DNA from: a virus
DNA length: 23,292 bases
Reading direction: 5' to 3' (one strand)
IMG/VR virus record: IMGVR_UViG_3300044618_000193
Coordinates: 1-23,292 of that record
Shown piece after piece: positions 1 through 7,233 of this stretch. Each line of letters starts with the position of its first letter. The first letter of the stretch is position 1. The translations under genes were made by a program, and so were the position numbers. A model generated the notes under the pieces. That model made no database searches and was not told the origin of the DNA. It saw nothing but the letters and a program-made list of their open reading frames with translations.

Positions 1-393
1 ATTTGCCACAGTGCCGGTGCCGGAAGCAGCGTTCAGCGCGTCGAGGATCAACTGATCCTGGCGGCGGCCAATCGCAGCGCCAACAACTTGAGCGAGCTCA
101 GAGCGCTCGTCAAAGTTGACCTTCTGCTGAGAAAACACATCTGAATATTCTGCTGCATTGAAATCGCTCAATGTGCAGGTAACGGTTGAAAAGCCGACGT
201 TCATCGGAGTTACATCAGTCTGCGTTACACGGGCAGTAGCCACGCCGCGACCGACTTTAGGGAATCTTACAGTGGAGCCTTCTACACCACGACGCTGACG
301 CACAGCACCAACCAGCATTGCTTTGCCCTGGTAGGCTTGCTTGACTTCAGCATCGAATAGCGTAACAAAGGCGTTCGAGAGAGAAACGGCCAT
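1..393 (-). CDS. Major capsid protein, N-terminal part (cut by window edge)
   Basis: The frame opens at an ATG (393..391) and runs off the left edge, giving 131 codons of a longer protein that starts MAVSLSNAFVTLFDAEVKQA. The N-terminus, the Arg-rich stretch VRQRRGVEGSTVRFP and the segment VTPMNVGFSTVTCTLSDF resemble HK97-fold phage capsid proteins found next to connector-type portals. Position supports this: it follows scaffold, Bbp19-like protein and portal in the same leftward order. A terminator and a candidate promoter separate it from the scaffold gene, as expected for a protein needed in many copies. Head identity is fairly secure; the exact family is not. Confidence 0.8.
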   Translation of the reverse strand, partial: MAVSLSNAFVTLFDAEVKQAYQGKAMLVGAVRQRRGVEGSTVRFPKVGRGVATARVTQTDVTPMNVGFSTVTCTLSDFNAAEYSDVFSQQKVNFDERSELAQVVGAAIGRRQDQLILDALNAASGTGTVAN

Positions 394-440
394 TTGAATA
401 CCTCATTCGGTTAATTAGTCAGGGTTTTGCGCATCGGTGA

Positions 441-529
441 GCCGCTAGTGCGGGCCTTGCTTGCTGATTACGTCAGCCGGTCGATGGCATCTCGCCACAA
501 GTAAGGGTCGGTAAACCGGTAGGCCTTAC
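441..529 (-). promoter_or_regulatory. Hairpin-rich leader upstream of the capsid gene
   Basis: Three hairpins can be drawn in the leader of the capsid transcript. The first pairs 501-506 with 524-529 (GTAAGG/CCTTAC) and encloses an inner stem 509-512/515-518. The second pairs 463-467 with 473-477. The third pairs CCGC at 442-445 with GCGG at 450-453. No start codon with a ribosome site opens a convincing gene here. The role (mRNA stability, translation control) is inference; the paired arms are seen directly. Confidence 0.35.
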
Positions 530-533
530 CACA

Positions 534-561
534 ATTGTAGGTACTTTTTGGAAAAAAGCAA
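534..561 (-). promoter_or_regulatory. Candidate sigma70-type promoter for the capsid gene
   Basis: On the minus strand TTGCTT (561..556) and TACAAT (539..534) are separated by 16 bases. The -10 matches consensus at 5 of 6 positions, the -35 at about 3. It lies just downstream of the scaffold terminator, where a capsid promoter would be needed. The predicted start would fall close to the first leader hairpin. Match quality is modest. Confidence 0.35.
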
Positions 562-562
562 T

Positions 563-589
563 AAAAAAACCCCGGCATGTTGGCCGGGG
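563..589 (-). terminator. Rho-independent terminator after the scaffold gene
   Basis: On the minus strand a 7-bp GC stem (589-583 with 576-570, CCCCGGC/GCCGGGG, 6-base loop) is followed by seven T residues (569-563). It starts 20 bases past the scaffold stop. The same stem and T-tract recur at 15329-15354. Confidence 0.9.
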
Positions 590-608
590 GGAAAGTTGCA
601 GCTGCGGG

Positions 609-1394
609 TTAATCTTTAACGTAGGTGCGAAACATGCGCTCAACCTTCTGTCGGTAGGCTGGGTCGGTTTTGTATTTAGGGTCATTTACCATTGCATAAA
701 GTTCATCTTTGCTAGGTGCGCCCTCAATCGGTGCCGACTCAATTGGGATGCGTCCCTCGTAGGCTTCGCGGATTTTCATCAGAGCATTCAGGCCGCGAGC
801 TGTGCCGCCCATGATCTTGAATTCCTCAAAGTCATCCTTGCCCCAAACGCCCTTGGCAACCAAGCCGCGAGCCCAATCGACCATGCCGTTGACCACAGCG
901 CCGCCATTAGGACCTAGCTTCTTCATTTCCTCGGCAGGGTCAACCATCTCACCGGCCATCATCTCCTGCGCCTGGGAGCGCAAAGAGGTTGCCAGATCAT
1001 CAAACTGCGCCTGGGATAATCCGTTTTCTTTAGCCCAGCCAGCAAGCGTTGATGCTATCGGGTTATCAGCAGAGTCCTCGCCGCCAAATGAACTAAGGTC
1101 ATATTTGCCATCAGCTGGTGCGTTGTGAGCGCCCTTAGAGATTTTGGCTCTCAGGTCGCGCCATGATTTGGCAATACCTTCAAGATCGGGCTCGTTGCTG
1201 TCTTTGTTCCAGAAGTTTTCTGGCCAGTAATCTGGCCGCTCCAGCGGATCCTCTGCTGGTGCTTTGTTGGGGTCGGGTGGTCGGTGATCAATATCGACTG
1301 CCTGGGTAGCTTGCGCCGGGGTGTTGGGGTCATCGACTGTAACGCTGTCGAGTAGGCCGGAGCTACCGGGCTCGACAGTTGTTGTGTCTGTCAT
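609..1394 (-). CDS. Head scaffolding / head assembly protein
   Basis: This acidic 261-residue protein lies between the Bbp19-like gene and the capsid gene, where podophages carry their scaffold. It has a disordered Pro/Asp-rich N-terminus (1-60) and a motif around residues 56-60 (YWPENFW). A helical middle follows (LAGWAKENGLSQAQFDDLA), and the C-terminus is helical with basic residues (AYRQKVERMFRTYVKD), as expected for a capsid-binding end. It starts at ATG 1394, preceded by GAGGAA, and overlaps the upstream gene by ATGA. A strong terminator follows 20 bases after the stop. The scaffold call rests on composition, size and position. Confidence 0.78.
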   Translation of the reverse strand: MTDTTTVEPGSSGLLDSVTVDDPNTPAQATQAVDIDHRPPDPNKAPAEDPLERPDYWPENFWNKDSNEPDLEGIAKSWRDLRAKISKGAHNAPADGKYDLSSFGGEDSADNPIASTLAGWAKENGLSQAQFDDLATSLRSQAQEMMAGEMVDPAEEMKKLGPNGGAVVNGMVDWARGLVAKGVWGKDDFEEFKIMGGTARGLNALMKIREAYEGRIPIESAPIEGAPSKDELYAMVNDPKYKTDPAYRQKVERMFRTYVKD

Positions 1395-1648
1395 AAGTTC
1401 CTCGCTTGATGAATCCGTGCAATGAGTTCTCGCACGACGGTCCTTTGCCCTTCAGCAAAGAAAGCGTGCGATGGGTCGGTACCTGGCACGGCAACAGGCA
1501 CATCCACATACATCTGACGCAGCCAGGCCAGCAGCTTCTGGCCGTCCTCAGTAGCAAACACCCGCAGGCAGAGCCTAGCTAGGTCTTCCCGCTGCTGCTC
1601 TACTGGCCGAACGTCAGCCGTTATTGCTTCAAGTTCATCCCAGCTCAA
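1391..1648 (-). CDS. Bbp19-like small phage protein
   Basis: This 85-residue protein has the pattern LARLCLRVFATEDGQKLLAWL followed by FFAEGQRTVVRELIARI. I recognise that pattern as the Bbp19-like family named after Bordetella phage BPP-1, which sits between portal and scaffold in many podophages. Its role is not established; a head-associated function is inferred from position. The only start that keeps the whole domain is TTG at 1648, which overlaps the portal stop codon and implies coupled translation. The stop overlaps the scaffold ATG (ATGA). Confidence 0.78.
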   Translation of the reverse strand: MSWDELEAITADVRPVEQQREDLARLCLRVFATEDGQKLLAWLRQMYVDVPVAVPGTDPSHAFFAEGQRTVVRELIARIHQARNL

Positions 1649-3240
1649 ACCGGCATCCCTTCAGGCGCTGCCCCAGCTTGTGCTTGCATGGCCATTGCCT
1701 GCGCCATTGCAGCCTCCTGCTGCTGCTGTTGCATGGTTTCCATCAGTACCGCACGCTCGGCTGCTGTATTGCGCACAGAAGCCGGCACGCCCAGCTTGTC
1801 GCCAATGTAATCAACCACGGCATCGGTCTTAATCGCCAGTGCGCCATCGGTGCCAAAGCCCTGCATCAGCTGGGTATACTGGATAATCGCGTTGACCTCC
1901 TCCATGTTCTGAGCCATAGCCAGCGGAGCCACCGGCACCACCTTGGCCTCCAGGCCGTTGACGCGCAGCGGCATGTCGATCAAGCCGCGCTCATCCATTA
2001 CCTCAAGGATCTTGGCCACCAGCGGGATCATTGTCTCGTTGATCAGGCGACCAAAGGCAGAGCCAAGATTCTGCGCGAGCTCCTTCATGCGCTCAACAAT
2101 CTCAGTAGCCGACCGTGCCGACATATTGTCTGGCGGCAGCGACTCATCCAACAGGATTCGCTTGATGTTGGCAGACAGATCGTTGATGACCAGCTGGCTG
2201 ACATTGAAGTCACCGGATCGAGGTAGCGGCAGCAAAGCAGGACCTTGTGGACCGCCATTGCGAGCCACGGGAATGATTGCACCAGGCACCAGCTTGACCG
2301 TATTGGGGTTGAGCACGCCATCATCGGCGGCAGTATAGACACCAGCAACAGCTAGGCTGGCGTTCTTTAGCAGCAGCTCTTTGACCTTGTTGAGCGTCTT
2401 AATGTCTGGCAGCGCAGTCATCAGTGGACCGCGCCCATAGATCTCGCCGGCCACCTTCATATAACGGCTAATTACCCAGGGCGAGGTTTTGCGACGGCGA
2501 TAGACCAGCTCTTCTTTGCCTTCCTTCCAGATAACGTGATAGCAGTAATCACCCCGCTTGGTATCGAAAATTGTGGCTTCCAGCAACTCAACATCGTCGG
2601 TGGGCTTTTGCTCAATCAAGCGCTGCAGTGTGTCCGGTATCTTCGCGTCTGGCCACTGGCGCTGGATCGACTCAGCCTTCATGCGCATGCGGCGGTAGAC
2701 GTTATCTACCTGCCCGTTCGCGCCCTCCTCGTAGCTGACCAGGAACAGCGGCACAGGCACAAAGTTAATCGGCGAGACATCATCACCAGGCTGCACCATC
2801 ATGCAGGCTGTGCCAACCGCCAGATCCAGCAGGAATTCACCAATAGCAATGTCAAAATTGGATTGCTTTAGAACAGCAAACATCTGGTCGCTGTAGACAT
2901 CTAGCACTGCCTGCAGCTGCTGCTTGCGATCCGCTGGGATTGACGGACCAGGCTCAAGCCTCGCCCACTTGCGCTGCGGTGGAAACACAACAGACTGCAG
3001 CCGGTTGGCAAAACGCTGGGTTGAGTTGATGGCGGTCGAGTCAAACACCCTAGCCATCTTCTTGCTGCCTGTTGCGCCACCCTCCCAAACGCCATAGAGT
3101 TGACGCTGTGGCAGGGCAAACTCATAGGCATCCTGGTACAGCTGCTGAAACTCGTCCTTCTTTCGCTGGGCGAGATCCTGCCGCTTCATGATTTCTTCAG
3201 GCTTTAGTCTCATGCCGCCCAGCGGCTCTTTGTAAGCCAT
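1645..3240 (-). CDS. Portal protein (head-to-tail connector)
   Basis: This 531-residue protein belongs to the T7-type head-to-tail connector family, a dodecameric ring through which DNA enters and leaves the head. Supporting segments include LYQDAYEFALPQRQLYG near the N-terminus, FDSTAINSTQRFANRLQSVV, VFPPQRKWARLEPG, ISRYMKVAGEIYGRGP and DESLPPDNMSARSATEIVER. The C-terminus is Gln/Ala/Met-rich (five consecutive Gln). The length is typical for the family. ATG at 3240 is chosen over an in-frame TTG at 3246 because AGAGGAAG lies upstream of it. It is followed by the Bbp19-like gene with overlapping stop and start. Confidence 0.95.
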   Translation of the reverse strand: MAYKEPLGGMRLKPEEIMKRQDLAQRKKDEFQQLYQDAYEFALPQRQLYGVWEGGATGSKKMARVFDSTAINSTQRFANRLQSVVFPPQRKWARLEPGPSIPADRKQQLQAVLDVYSDQMFAVLKQSNFDIAIGEFLLDLAVGTACMMVQPGDDVSPINFVPVPLFLVSYEEGANGQVDNVYRRMRMKAESIQRQWPDAKIPDTLQRLIEQKPTDDVELLEATIFDTKRGDYCYHVIWKEGKEELVYRRRKTSPWVISRYMKVAGEIYGRGPLMTALPDIKTLNKVKELLLKNASLAVAGVYTAADDGVLNPNTVKLVPGAIIPVARNGGPQGPALLPLPRSGDFNVSQLVINDLSANIKRILLDESLPPDNMSARSATEIVERMKELAQNLGSAFGRLINETMIPLVAKILEVMDERGLIDMPLRVNGLEAKVVPVAPLAMAQNMEEVNAIIQYTQLMQGFGTDGALAIKTDAVVDYIGDKLGVPASVRNTAAERAVLMETMQQQQQEAAMAQAMAMQAQAGAAPEGMPV

Positions 3241-3242
3241 GA

Positions 3243-3431
3243 TCAATCTTCCTCTTCGTCTTCAAGTTCAGCCTCGTCCATCATCTCCTTCAAGCCGCGC
3301 ATTGGCTTCTCTGGTTTCTTGGTGGACATGTACTGTGCAATCTTTTTACGCAGGGCAGGCGGGAGCTTTGACAGCTCGACCATGCCTTCCTTATCTTCGT
3401 ATTCTTTTTCTATAGAGATTTCGATCTTCAT
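3243..3431 (-). CDS. Small charged protein of unknown function
   Basis: This 62-residue protein is highly charged. It has a basic middle (LRKKIAQYMSTKKPEKPMRG) and a strongly acidic C-terminus ending EAELEDEEED. It has no membrane segment and no motif I recognise. Its ATG (3431) overlaps the stop of the upstream DUF6496-like gene (ATGA), and its stop lies three bases before the portal ATG, so it belongs to the head operon. Its absence from the ordinary head-gene set suggests an accessory virion or assembly role; that is inference. Confidence 0.7.
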   Translation of the reverse strand: MKIEISIEKEYEDKEGMVELSKLPPALRKKIAQYMSTKKPEKPMRGLKEMMDEAELEDEEED

Positions 3432-3583
3432 TTCTTCACCCCTTTGCTCATCCCTGCCTCAGACAATGCGATAGCAACCGCCTGGTCACGCGACTTAACC
3501 TTCTCTCCGCTGGATGATTTCAGCTTGCCAGCTTTGTACTCGCGCATCACTTTGGAAACTTTGTCTTTCATTTTGTCTGGCAT
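3428..3583 (-). CDS. DUF6496-like small basic protein
   Basis: This 51-residue, Lys-rich protein begins MPDKMKDKVSKVMREYKAGK and continues with SSSGEKVKSRDQAVAIALSE. I recognise this pattern as DUF6496-type, a short protein found in phages and bacteria with no established function. It shares an SGEK motif (residues 25-28) with the next two upstream genes. It starts at ATG 3583, one base after the stop of the preceding gene, and overlaps the following gene by ATGA. Its basic character would suit nucleic-acid binding, but that is untested. Confidence 0.8.
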   Translation of the reverse strand: MPDKMKDKVSKVMREYKAGKLKSSSGEKVKSRDQAVAIALSEAGMSKGVKK

Positions 3584-3584
3584 G

Positions 3585-3914
3585 TCAGTCCTCATCCTTG
3601 TCTAGTTTGTACTTCTCCAGCAGGTTGCGTCCCTTGGCGGCCAGCCTAGATGCGGCACCCGCTGTGCGTGGCACCGGCTCGCCCCAGGCATTTGCCGCCA
3701 ACGCCAACCGGGTTGGCCGTCCCTTGTCGTCTACCATCGGCCCGCTTGGGTTGGTGTAGAACCGAGTCAGGAAAGATCCCTTGCGGCGTGCCTTCTCGCC
3801 TGACGGTGCAGATTCTTTAACGCCCGGCTGGAGGTTCTTACTCTCGCCGGATGCCTCAAACTTGCGCCTGCCGGCCTCAGTCAGCCCACCTTCGGGATCC
3901 CTGTACTTGCTCAT
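3585..3914 (-). CDS. DUF6321-like small basic protein
   Basis: This 109-residue protein contains GGLTEAGRRKFEASGESKNL, then SGEKARRKGSFLTRFYTNPS, GPMVDDKGRPTRLALAANAWG and EPVPRT. I recognise these as the conserved blocks of a phage family annotated DUF6321. No catalytic motif is visible. The C-terminus is helical and basic (LAAKGRNLLEKYKLDKDED). It overlaps the upstream 58-residue gene by ATGA. Conserved Arg/Lys/Gly blocks and its place in the head operon suggest a small virion or DNA-associated protein; this is inference. Confidence 0.75.
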   Translation of the reverse strand: MSKYRDPEGGLTEAGRRKFEASGESKNLQPGVKESAPSGEKARRKGSFLTRFYTNPSGPMVDDKGRPTRLALAANAWGEPVPRTAGAASRLAAKGRNLLEKYKLDKDED

Positions 3915-4087
3915 GCCTTGGCCGAGTACCCTTCAAGCATTGGCCGCTTTTGCTTGCGAGTCTTGGCCGCAGCTTTAAATGCAGCATCTGTCGGCGCACC
4001 CTCGGATCCTGGGCGACGCATCTTCTCGCCGCTGCCTTCTTTGATGCGCTCACGTTTTGCGTGGATGTTTTCGTAGAGTCCCGGCAT
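3911..4087 (-). CDS. Small basic phage protein (MPGLYxNIHAKRxRI type)
   Basis: This 58-residue protein begins MPGLYENIHAKRERIKEGSG and continues EKMRRPGSEGAPTDAAFKAA. I recall the same N-terminal block in many small phage proteins of unknown function. It is basic, with an SGEK-type motif at residues 19-22 matching its two downstream neighbours. It starts at ATG 4087, immediately after the stop of the 205-residue gene, with GGAGG in the preceding coding sequence as ribosome site. It ends in an ATGA overlap with the DUF6321-like gene. Confidence 0.78.
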   Translation of the reverse strand: MPGLYENIHAKRERIKEGSGEKMRRPGSEGAPTDAAFKAAAKTRKQKRPMLEGYSAKA

Positions 4088-4705
4088 TTACGCCTCCTGT
4101 AACATTGGTCTGCGACTGCGGCGCGATACTGCCGCTAGCTTGCCGGCACGGCGCTCACCTAGTTCACGCCCGAATTCTTCCTGTATTTGGCTGCGACGCT
4201 GCTCAAACTGCGAAGAATCAAAGGCTGCAGCTCCTGATACGGTAGGCGCAGTGGGTGCAGTGGGTGCCTTCTCGGTAAAAACTGGTGGTTTATTTTTCTT
4301 ATAAACCGCCAACCCCTCTACAAAATAATCATCATCATTGATTTGACTTAAATATTTTGTTTGGCCGCTTTCAGTAAAAAAGTAATCTGTGCTCTTTTTT
4401 ACAGGCTTCATATACCCAAGTAGCGTCATTGGATTTTTTTCAACCTCTGCCAATGATTTTTGATAATCCTCTAATCTTTTTTTAAAATCTTTGGATTGTT
4501 GTTCAAAGGCCGGCAGTGTTTCGGCTTTGTACTTGGCTGCCGCCTCTTCAAAGGGAGCCATCTGCTGCGCAACCTGCTTCTGATAGTCGCTGAAAGATGT
4601 TTCGTACTGGCCGGTCAGCTCATTGATGCTGCGGTTGTATTGCTCTGCCAGACGATCAATGTCCGTCATCCTGCGCAATCGCTTCCCTTTGGGTGCGGTA
4701 GCCAT
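4088..4705 (-). CDS. Coiled-coil virion-associated protein, unknown function
   Basis: This 205-residue protein has a long helical, coiled-coil-prone N-terminal half (IDRLAEQYNRSINELTGQYE through about residue 90). A middle segment is Lys/Tyr-rich (YFFTESGQTKYLSQINDDDY). A low-complexity TAPTAPT linker comes next, and the C-terminus is Arg-rich (RRSQIQEEFGRELGERRAGK, then RRSRRPMLQEA). The DNA for roughly residues 70-145 (about 4271-4500) is visibly AT-rich against its GC-leaning flanks, which suggests a recombined insert. It overlaps the upstream gene by TAATG. A structural or ejected internal protein is possible but unproven. Confidence 0.7.
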   Translation of the reverse strand: MATAPKGKRLRRMTDIDRLAEQYNRSINELTGQYETSFSDYQKQVAQQMAPFEEAAAKYKAETLPAFEQQSKDFKKRLEDYQKSLAEVEKNPMTLLGYMKPVKKSTDYFFTESGQTKYLSQINDDDYFVEGLAVYKKNKPPVFTEKAPTAPTAPTVSGAAAFDSSQFEQRRSQIQEEFGRELGERRAGKLAAVSRRSRRPMLQEA

Positions 4706-5154
4706 TATTGCATCCTCATGCCGGCGGTAAACTCAGGCGATGTTATGCCGAGCTCTGGTGTCAGGCGCTCCTGGGAGAGCAGCGCACGGCGGCCACCACG
4801 GGTGCGAGCCTTCAGTGCGGATGCCTCAGACTGTGCCGCCTTGCGACGCTCCTCATCAGCTGCGGCCTGCACTTCCTTGGCTTTCTTTTCCATCTCAAGC
4901 CGGCCTTCTTGGTACCGCAGCTGTTGCGACTCAAACTGCTGACGCGCTGTCTGAGCCTGCTGCTCAAGCGACGCACCCTGCTTGGCATACTCTGCTGTCT
5001 GCCGAGCTAACTCATTGCGCATTGCAGCAGCGTCAGCCGCCTGTTGTTGCAATGCAGCCACCTGTTGGCGCTCTGCGTCTTTGCGCGAACGTCTTGCCTC
5101 ATTCGCCTGATAAACAGATCCACCGAGAACTGCCAAAGCCAAAGGTATAGACAT
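4705..5154 (-). CDS. Putative internal virion protein with N-terminal hydrophobic segment and coiled coil
   Basis: This 149-residue protein begins with a short hydrophobic segment (IPLALAVLGGSVYQA). A long Gln/Ala-rich coiled coil follows (residues 20-118, many heptads of QQQAADAAAMRNELARQ type). The C-terminus carries a conserved-looking Gly-Arg block (RTRGGRRALLSQERLTPELG). This architecture resembles small T7 gp14-like internal core proteins ejected into the host envelope. GGGGGTGGG precedes the ATG at 5154. It is the first gene after the terminase and a candidate promoter (5189-5216). Homology to gp14 is only architectural. Confidence 0.65.
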   Translation of the reverse strand: MSIPLALAVLGGSVYQANEARRSRKDAERQQVAALQQQAADAAAMRNELARQTAEYAKQGASLEQQAQTARQQFESQQLRYQEGRLEMEKKAKEVQAAADEERRKAAQSEASALKARTRGGRRALLSQERLTPELGITSPEFTAGMRMQ

Positions 5155-5188
5155 GATTTACCCACCCCCAATAAATACAATCAAAGCA

Positions 5189-5216
5189 ATTCTATTTCAT
5201 TTTCAATGGCTTGCAA
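5189..5216 (-). promoter_or_regulatory. Candidate sigma70-type promoter for the head operon
   Basis: In the 88-bp AT-rich gap after the large terminase, minus-strand TTGCAA (5216..5211) and TAGAAT (5194..5189) are 16 bases apart. The -10 matches 5 of 6 consensus positions, the -35 matches 4 of 6. It would drive the two virion proteins, the small-gene cluster, portal and scaffold as far as the terminator at 563-589. Confidence 0.45.
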
Positions 5217-5242
5217 TACCAAACATATATGCAAGATATAAA

Positions 5243-6796
5243 TTAAGCAAAAATATCGAAGTCCATCTTGGCCACTGTCATGCCGGGCGCTCTGCCGCCT
5301 AGCTGGTGGGTTCTTGTCATTCGGTTATATTCGCCGCCGCCCAGCATCAGGTAGCCAAATGAGTCGCCAATGTGTGAGTGTTCGTTCTTGTTGGGTGCGT
5401 CTCTGAACCGCTCTTGGCCTGCGCCGACGGCAACCCGCTTGAAGTGGTATCCACCGGCTAGAGACTTCCTCAGTAGCTTGCAGTTGCGGTTGACGATTAG
5501 CCCTGGCTTGCCGTCAATTAGGCGCTGCATGGGCGCTGCTGCGGCTTCTCGGCGTACTTTAAAGTCGTTGCTAGCTGTCGGTTGTGCGCGCAAACCAAGC
5601 GTTCTCAGGTAGTCAAATGCGGTGACCTCATAGATGCCATCACGCTGCATACCGGCTGGGTCACCCCAAATCATAACCTGATGGTTTGGGTACCGCGCAT
5701 TGAGTTCAGCGAGCAGTTGCTGGCCGAACCGCTCCAAACCCATATCAAAGGTGACAATCTCATGGTGGATCACCCAGCGGCCATTAGGCAAGCGCTGGCC
5801 AATGGTAGCCGCCGGGGTTAATCCGAAGTCGAGTCCGAGCTGGATCGGTACATCAGGCGATACCTCGGTGTCACCGGACATCAGGGAGTCGTTATATTCA
5901 GGCCAGACGGGTCTACCCTCTTGCACATAGGTGTAGAGCCCACCAGCGTAGCACTTGATCCAATCCAAGTTCTTACCCAGCAGCATCTGCTGATAGTAAC
6001 CACCCGGCAGGTTGTTGACATTCTCGGCCTTGGGGTTGACCTTCCACCACTTGCCGGCAGAGAAGATATGATCGTTTGCCTCTGGGTTGTCTGGTAGATC
6101 GGCTGGATCGACTTCAGTGATCCCGCCTGGTTGCTTCCAAAACTTCCAGGCATACGCGCCGGTCATCTTCTCTTTCTCGGCCATCTTATGCCACCAGTGG
6201 TCGTCATCCATCGGGTTGGTATCCATCCAGATACCGTGCCAGGTAGCGCCGCCGTCCCTCTTTGTGGGGTAGCGTCCTACCCGGTGCGTCAGACCGTCAA
6301 TCACCGCCTTGGGCAGCTCCCGCGCCTCGTTGACCCACGCACCTGTTAGCTCCAAAGAGAGCAGCTTCCTGACATCTTTAGGCTGGTCGAGCGCCAAAAA
6401 GATGACCTCCATGTCGATGCCTGCGGCCTCACCACGGGCTGGTAGCCGGATATGGTGGGTAATCGGCGGGGTGTAGAGCATCGGCCCGAAAGTAGACTCA
6501 GGAAAGAGATCCAACCAGGTTTTGATGGTGGTGGTCTTTAGCATCGGGTAGCTGTTTCGCACCACCGCCCAGCGGGTGTAACGGATGTTATCAATCGGGC
6601 TCGGCTTCTGCTGAATCGCCTTGGTAAAGATCTTGGCCGCACAGCCGTAGCTCTTGCCGGATCCCACCGGACCCATGATCCCCTGCACAAAAGCGTTGCT
6701 CTTGAAGAAATCGTAGATCACCGGGCTCTGGCTGAAGTCGAACCGCAGACCCTCGCTCGCTACCGTCTTGCTTGACTGCTCTTTTGTTTTTGACAC
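5243..6796 (-). CDS. terL: Terminase large subunit (ATPase and nuclease)
   Basis: This 517-residue packaging motor and genome-cutting enzyme is complete. The Walker A motif is GPVGSGKS at residues 42-49 and the Walker B-type segment is GAWVNEA at 152-158 with its catalytic Glu. MDTNP (191-195) follows at the coupling-motif position. The RNase-H-like nuclease domain shows Asp323 (LGLDFGL), Asp379 (WGDPAG) and Asp478 (HIGDSFGYL). The start is GTG at 6796, placed by GGAGG five bases upstream; no ATG lies nearby. The small subunit gene ends 18 bases upstream, giving the usual TerS-TerL pair. Confidence 0.97.
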   Translation of the reverse strand: MSKTKEQSSKTVASEGLRFDFSQSPVIYDFFKSNAFVQGIMGPVGSGKSYGCAAKIFTKAIQQKPSPIDNIRYTRWAVVRNSYPMLKTTTIKTWLDLFPESTFGPMLYTPPITHHIRLPARGEAAGIDMEVIFLALDQPKDVRKLLSLELTGAWVNEARELPKAVIDGLTHRVGRYPTKRDGGATWHGIWMDTNPMDDDHWWHKMAEKEKMTGAYAWKFWKQPGGITEVDPADLPDNPEANDHIFSAGKWWKVNPKAENVNNLPGGYYQQMLLGKNLDWIKCYAGGLYTYVQEGRPVWPEYNDSLMSGDTEVSPDVPIQLGLDFGLTPAATIGQRLPNGRWVIHHEIVTFDMGLERFGQQLLAELNARYPNHQVMIWGDPAGMQRDGIYEVTAFDYLRTLGLRAQPTASNDFKVRREAAAAPMQRLIDGKPGLIVNRNCKLLRKSLAGGYHFKRVAVGAGQERFRDAPNKNEHSHIGDSFGYLMLGGGEYNRMTRTHQLGGRAPGMTVAKMDFDIFA

Positions 6797-6814
6797 GTTT
6801 CCTCCAGAGACTCA

Positions 6815-7228
6815 TTATTCTGCGTTAGGTGCGACCACGTTGACATCAATCACGCTAGGCTTGTCGTTCTCGTCAGGGTTGTCCAGCAATCCACTCGCTT
6901 TAGCCAGCAGACGCAAAACACCTACCTTGTCATACAACTCAATGTCCAAGAAACTGTTGCCATCCTTGTCTGTTCTGACCGATACCTTCTTAATGGCCTG
7001 CAAAGCGTGTTCAGGGATCTGGTGCGCCGCCTTAACCTTTACATTGCCATCCTCATCCCAATCCATAATGTCCGTAATCTTGGTATTGGCCATGCAAAGC
7101 AAAGCGTAGCTGACCGCTTCTCGGTTTTGAACCAGGGTGTTAGAGCGCTCCAGCCTACGCTGAATCGAGCGTGTACCACCCCAGTTCGTCATAGGCGGGA
7201 TAACCGTTGACTGCTTTCGGGAAACCAT
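6815..7228 (-). CDS. terS: Terminase small subunit
   Basis: About 137 residues lie directly upstream of the large terminase gene. A helical N-terminal part (TRSIQRRLERSNTLVQNREA) would recognise DNA. The C-terminal block IPEHALQAIKKVSVR...LYDKVGVLRLLAKASGLL matches the end of small terminase subunits, where a Leu-rich helix follows a beta hairpin. ATG at 7228 is preferred over in-frame TTG (7240) and GTG (7237) because GGTGA stands five bases before it. Here the start lies five bases beyond the upstream stop codon. Assignment relies on position plus this C-terminal pattern. Confidence 0.82.
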   Translation of the reverse strand: MVSRKQSTVIPPMTNWGGTRSIQRRLERSNTLVQNREAVSYALLCMANTKITDIMDWDEDGNVKVKAAHQIPEHALQAIKKVSVRTDKDGNSFLDIELYDKVGVLRLLAKASGLLDNPDENDKPSVIDVNVVAPNAE

Positions 7229-7233
7229 GTCAG

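Noticed and set aside
473-562. Short peptide gene in the capsid leader (frame reading GKAYRFTDPYLWRDAIDRLT)
   Set aside because: The frame has protein-like composition but no start codon after the terminator; hairpins explain the sequence as well.
1624-2226. 200-codon plus-strand open frame
   Set aside because: His/Leu/Arg-rich product antisense to the portal gene; a shadow frame.
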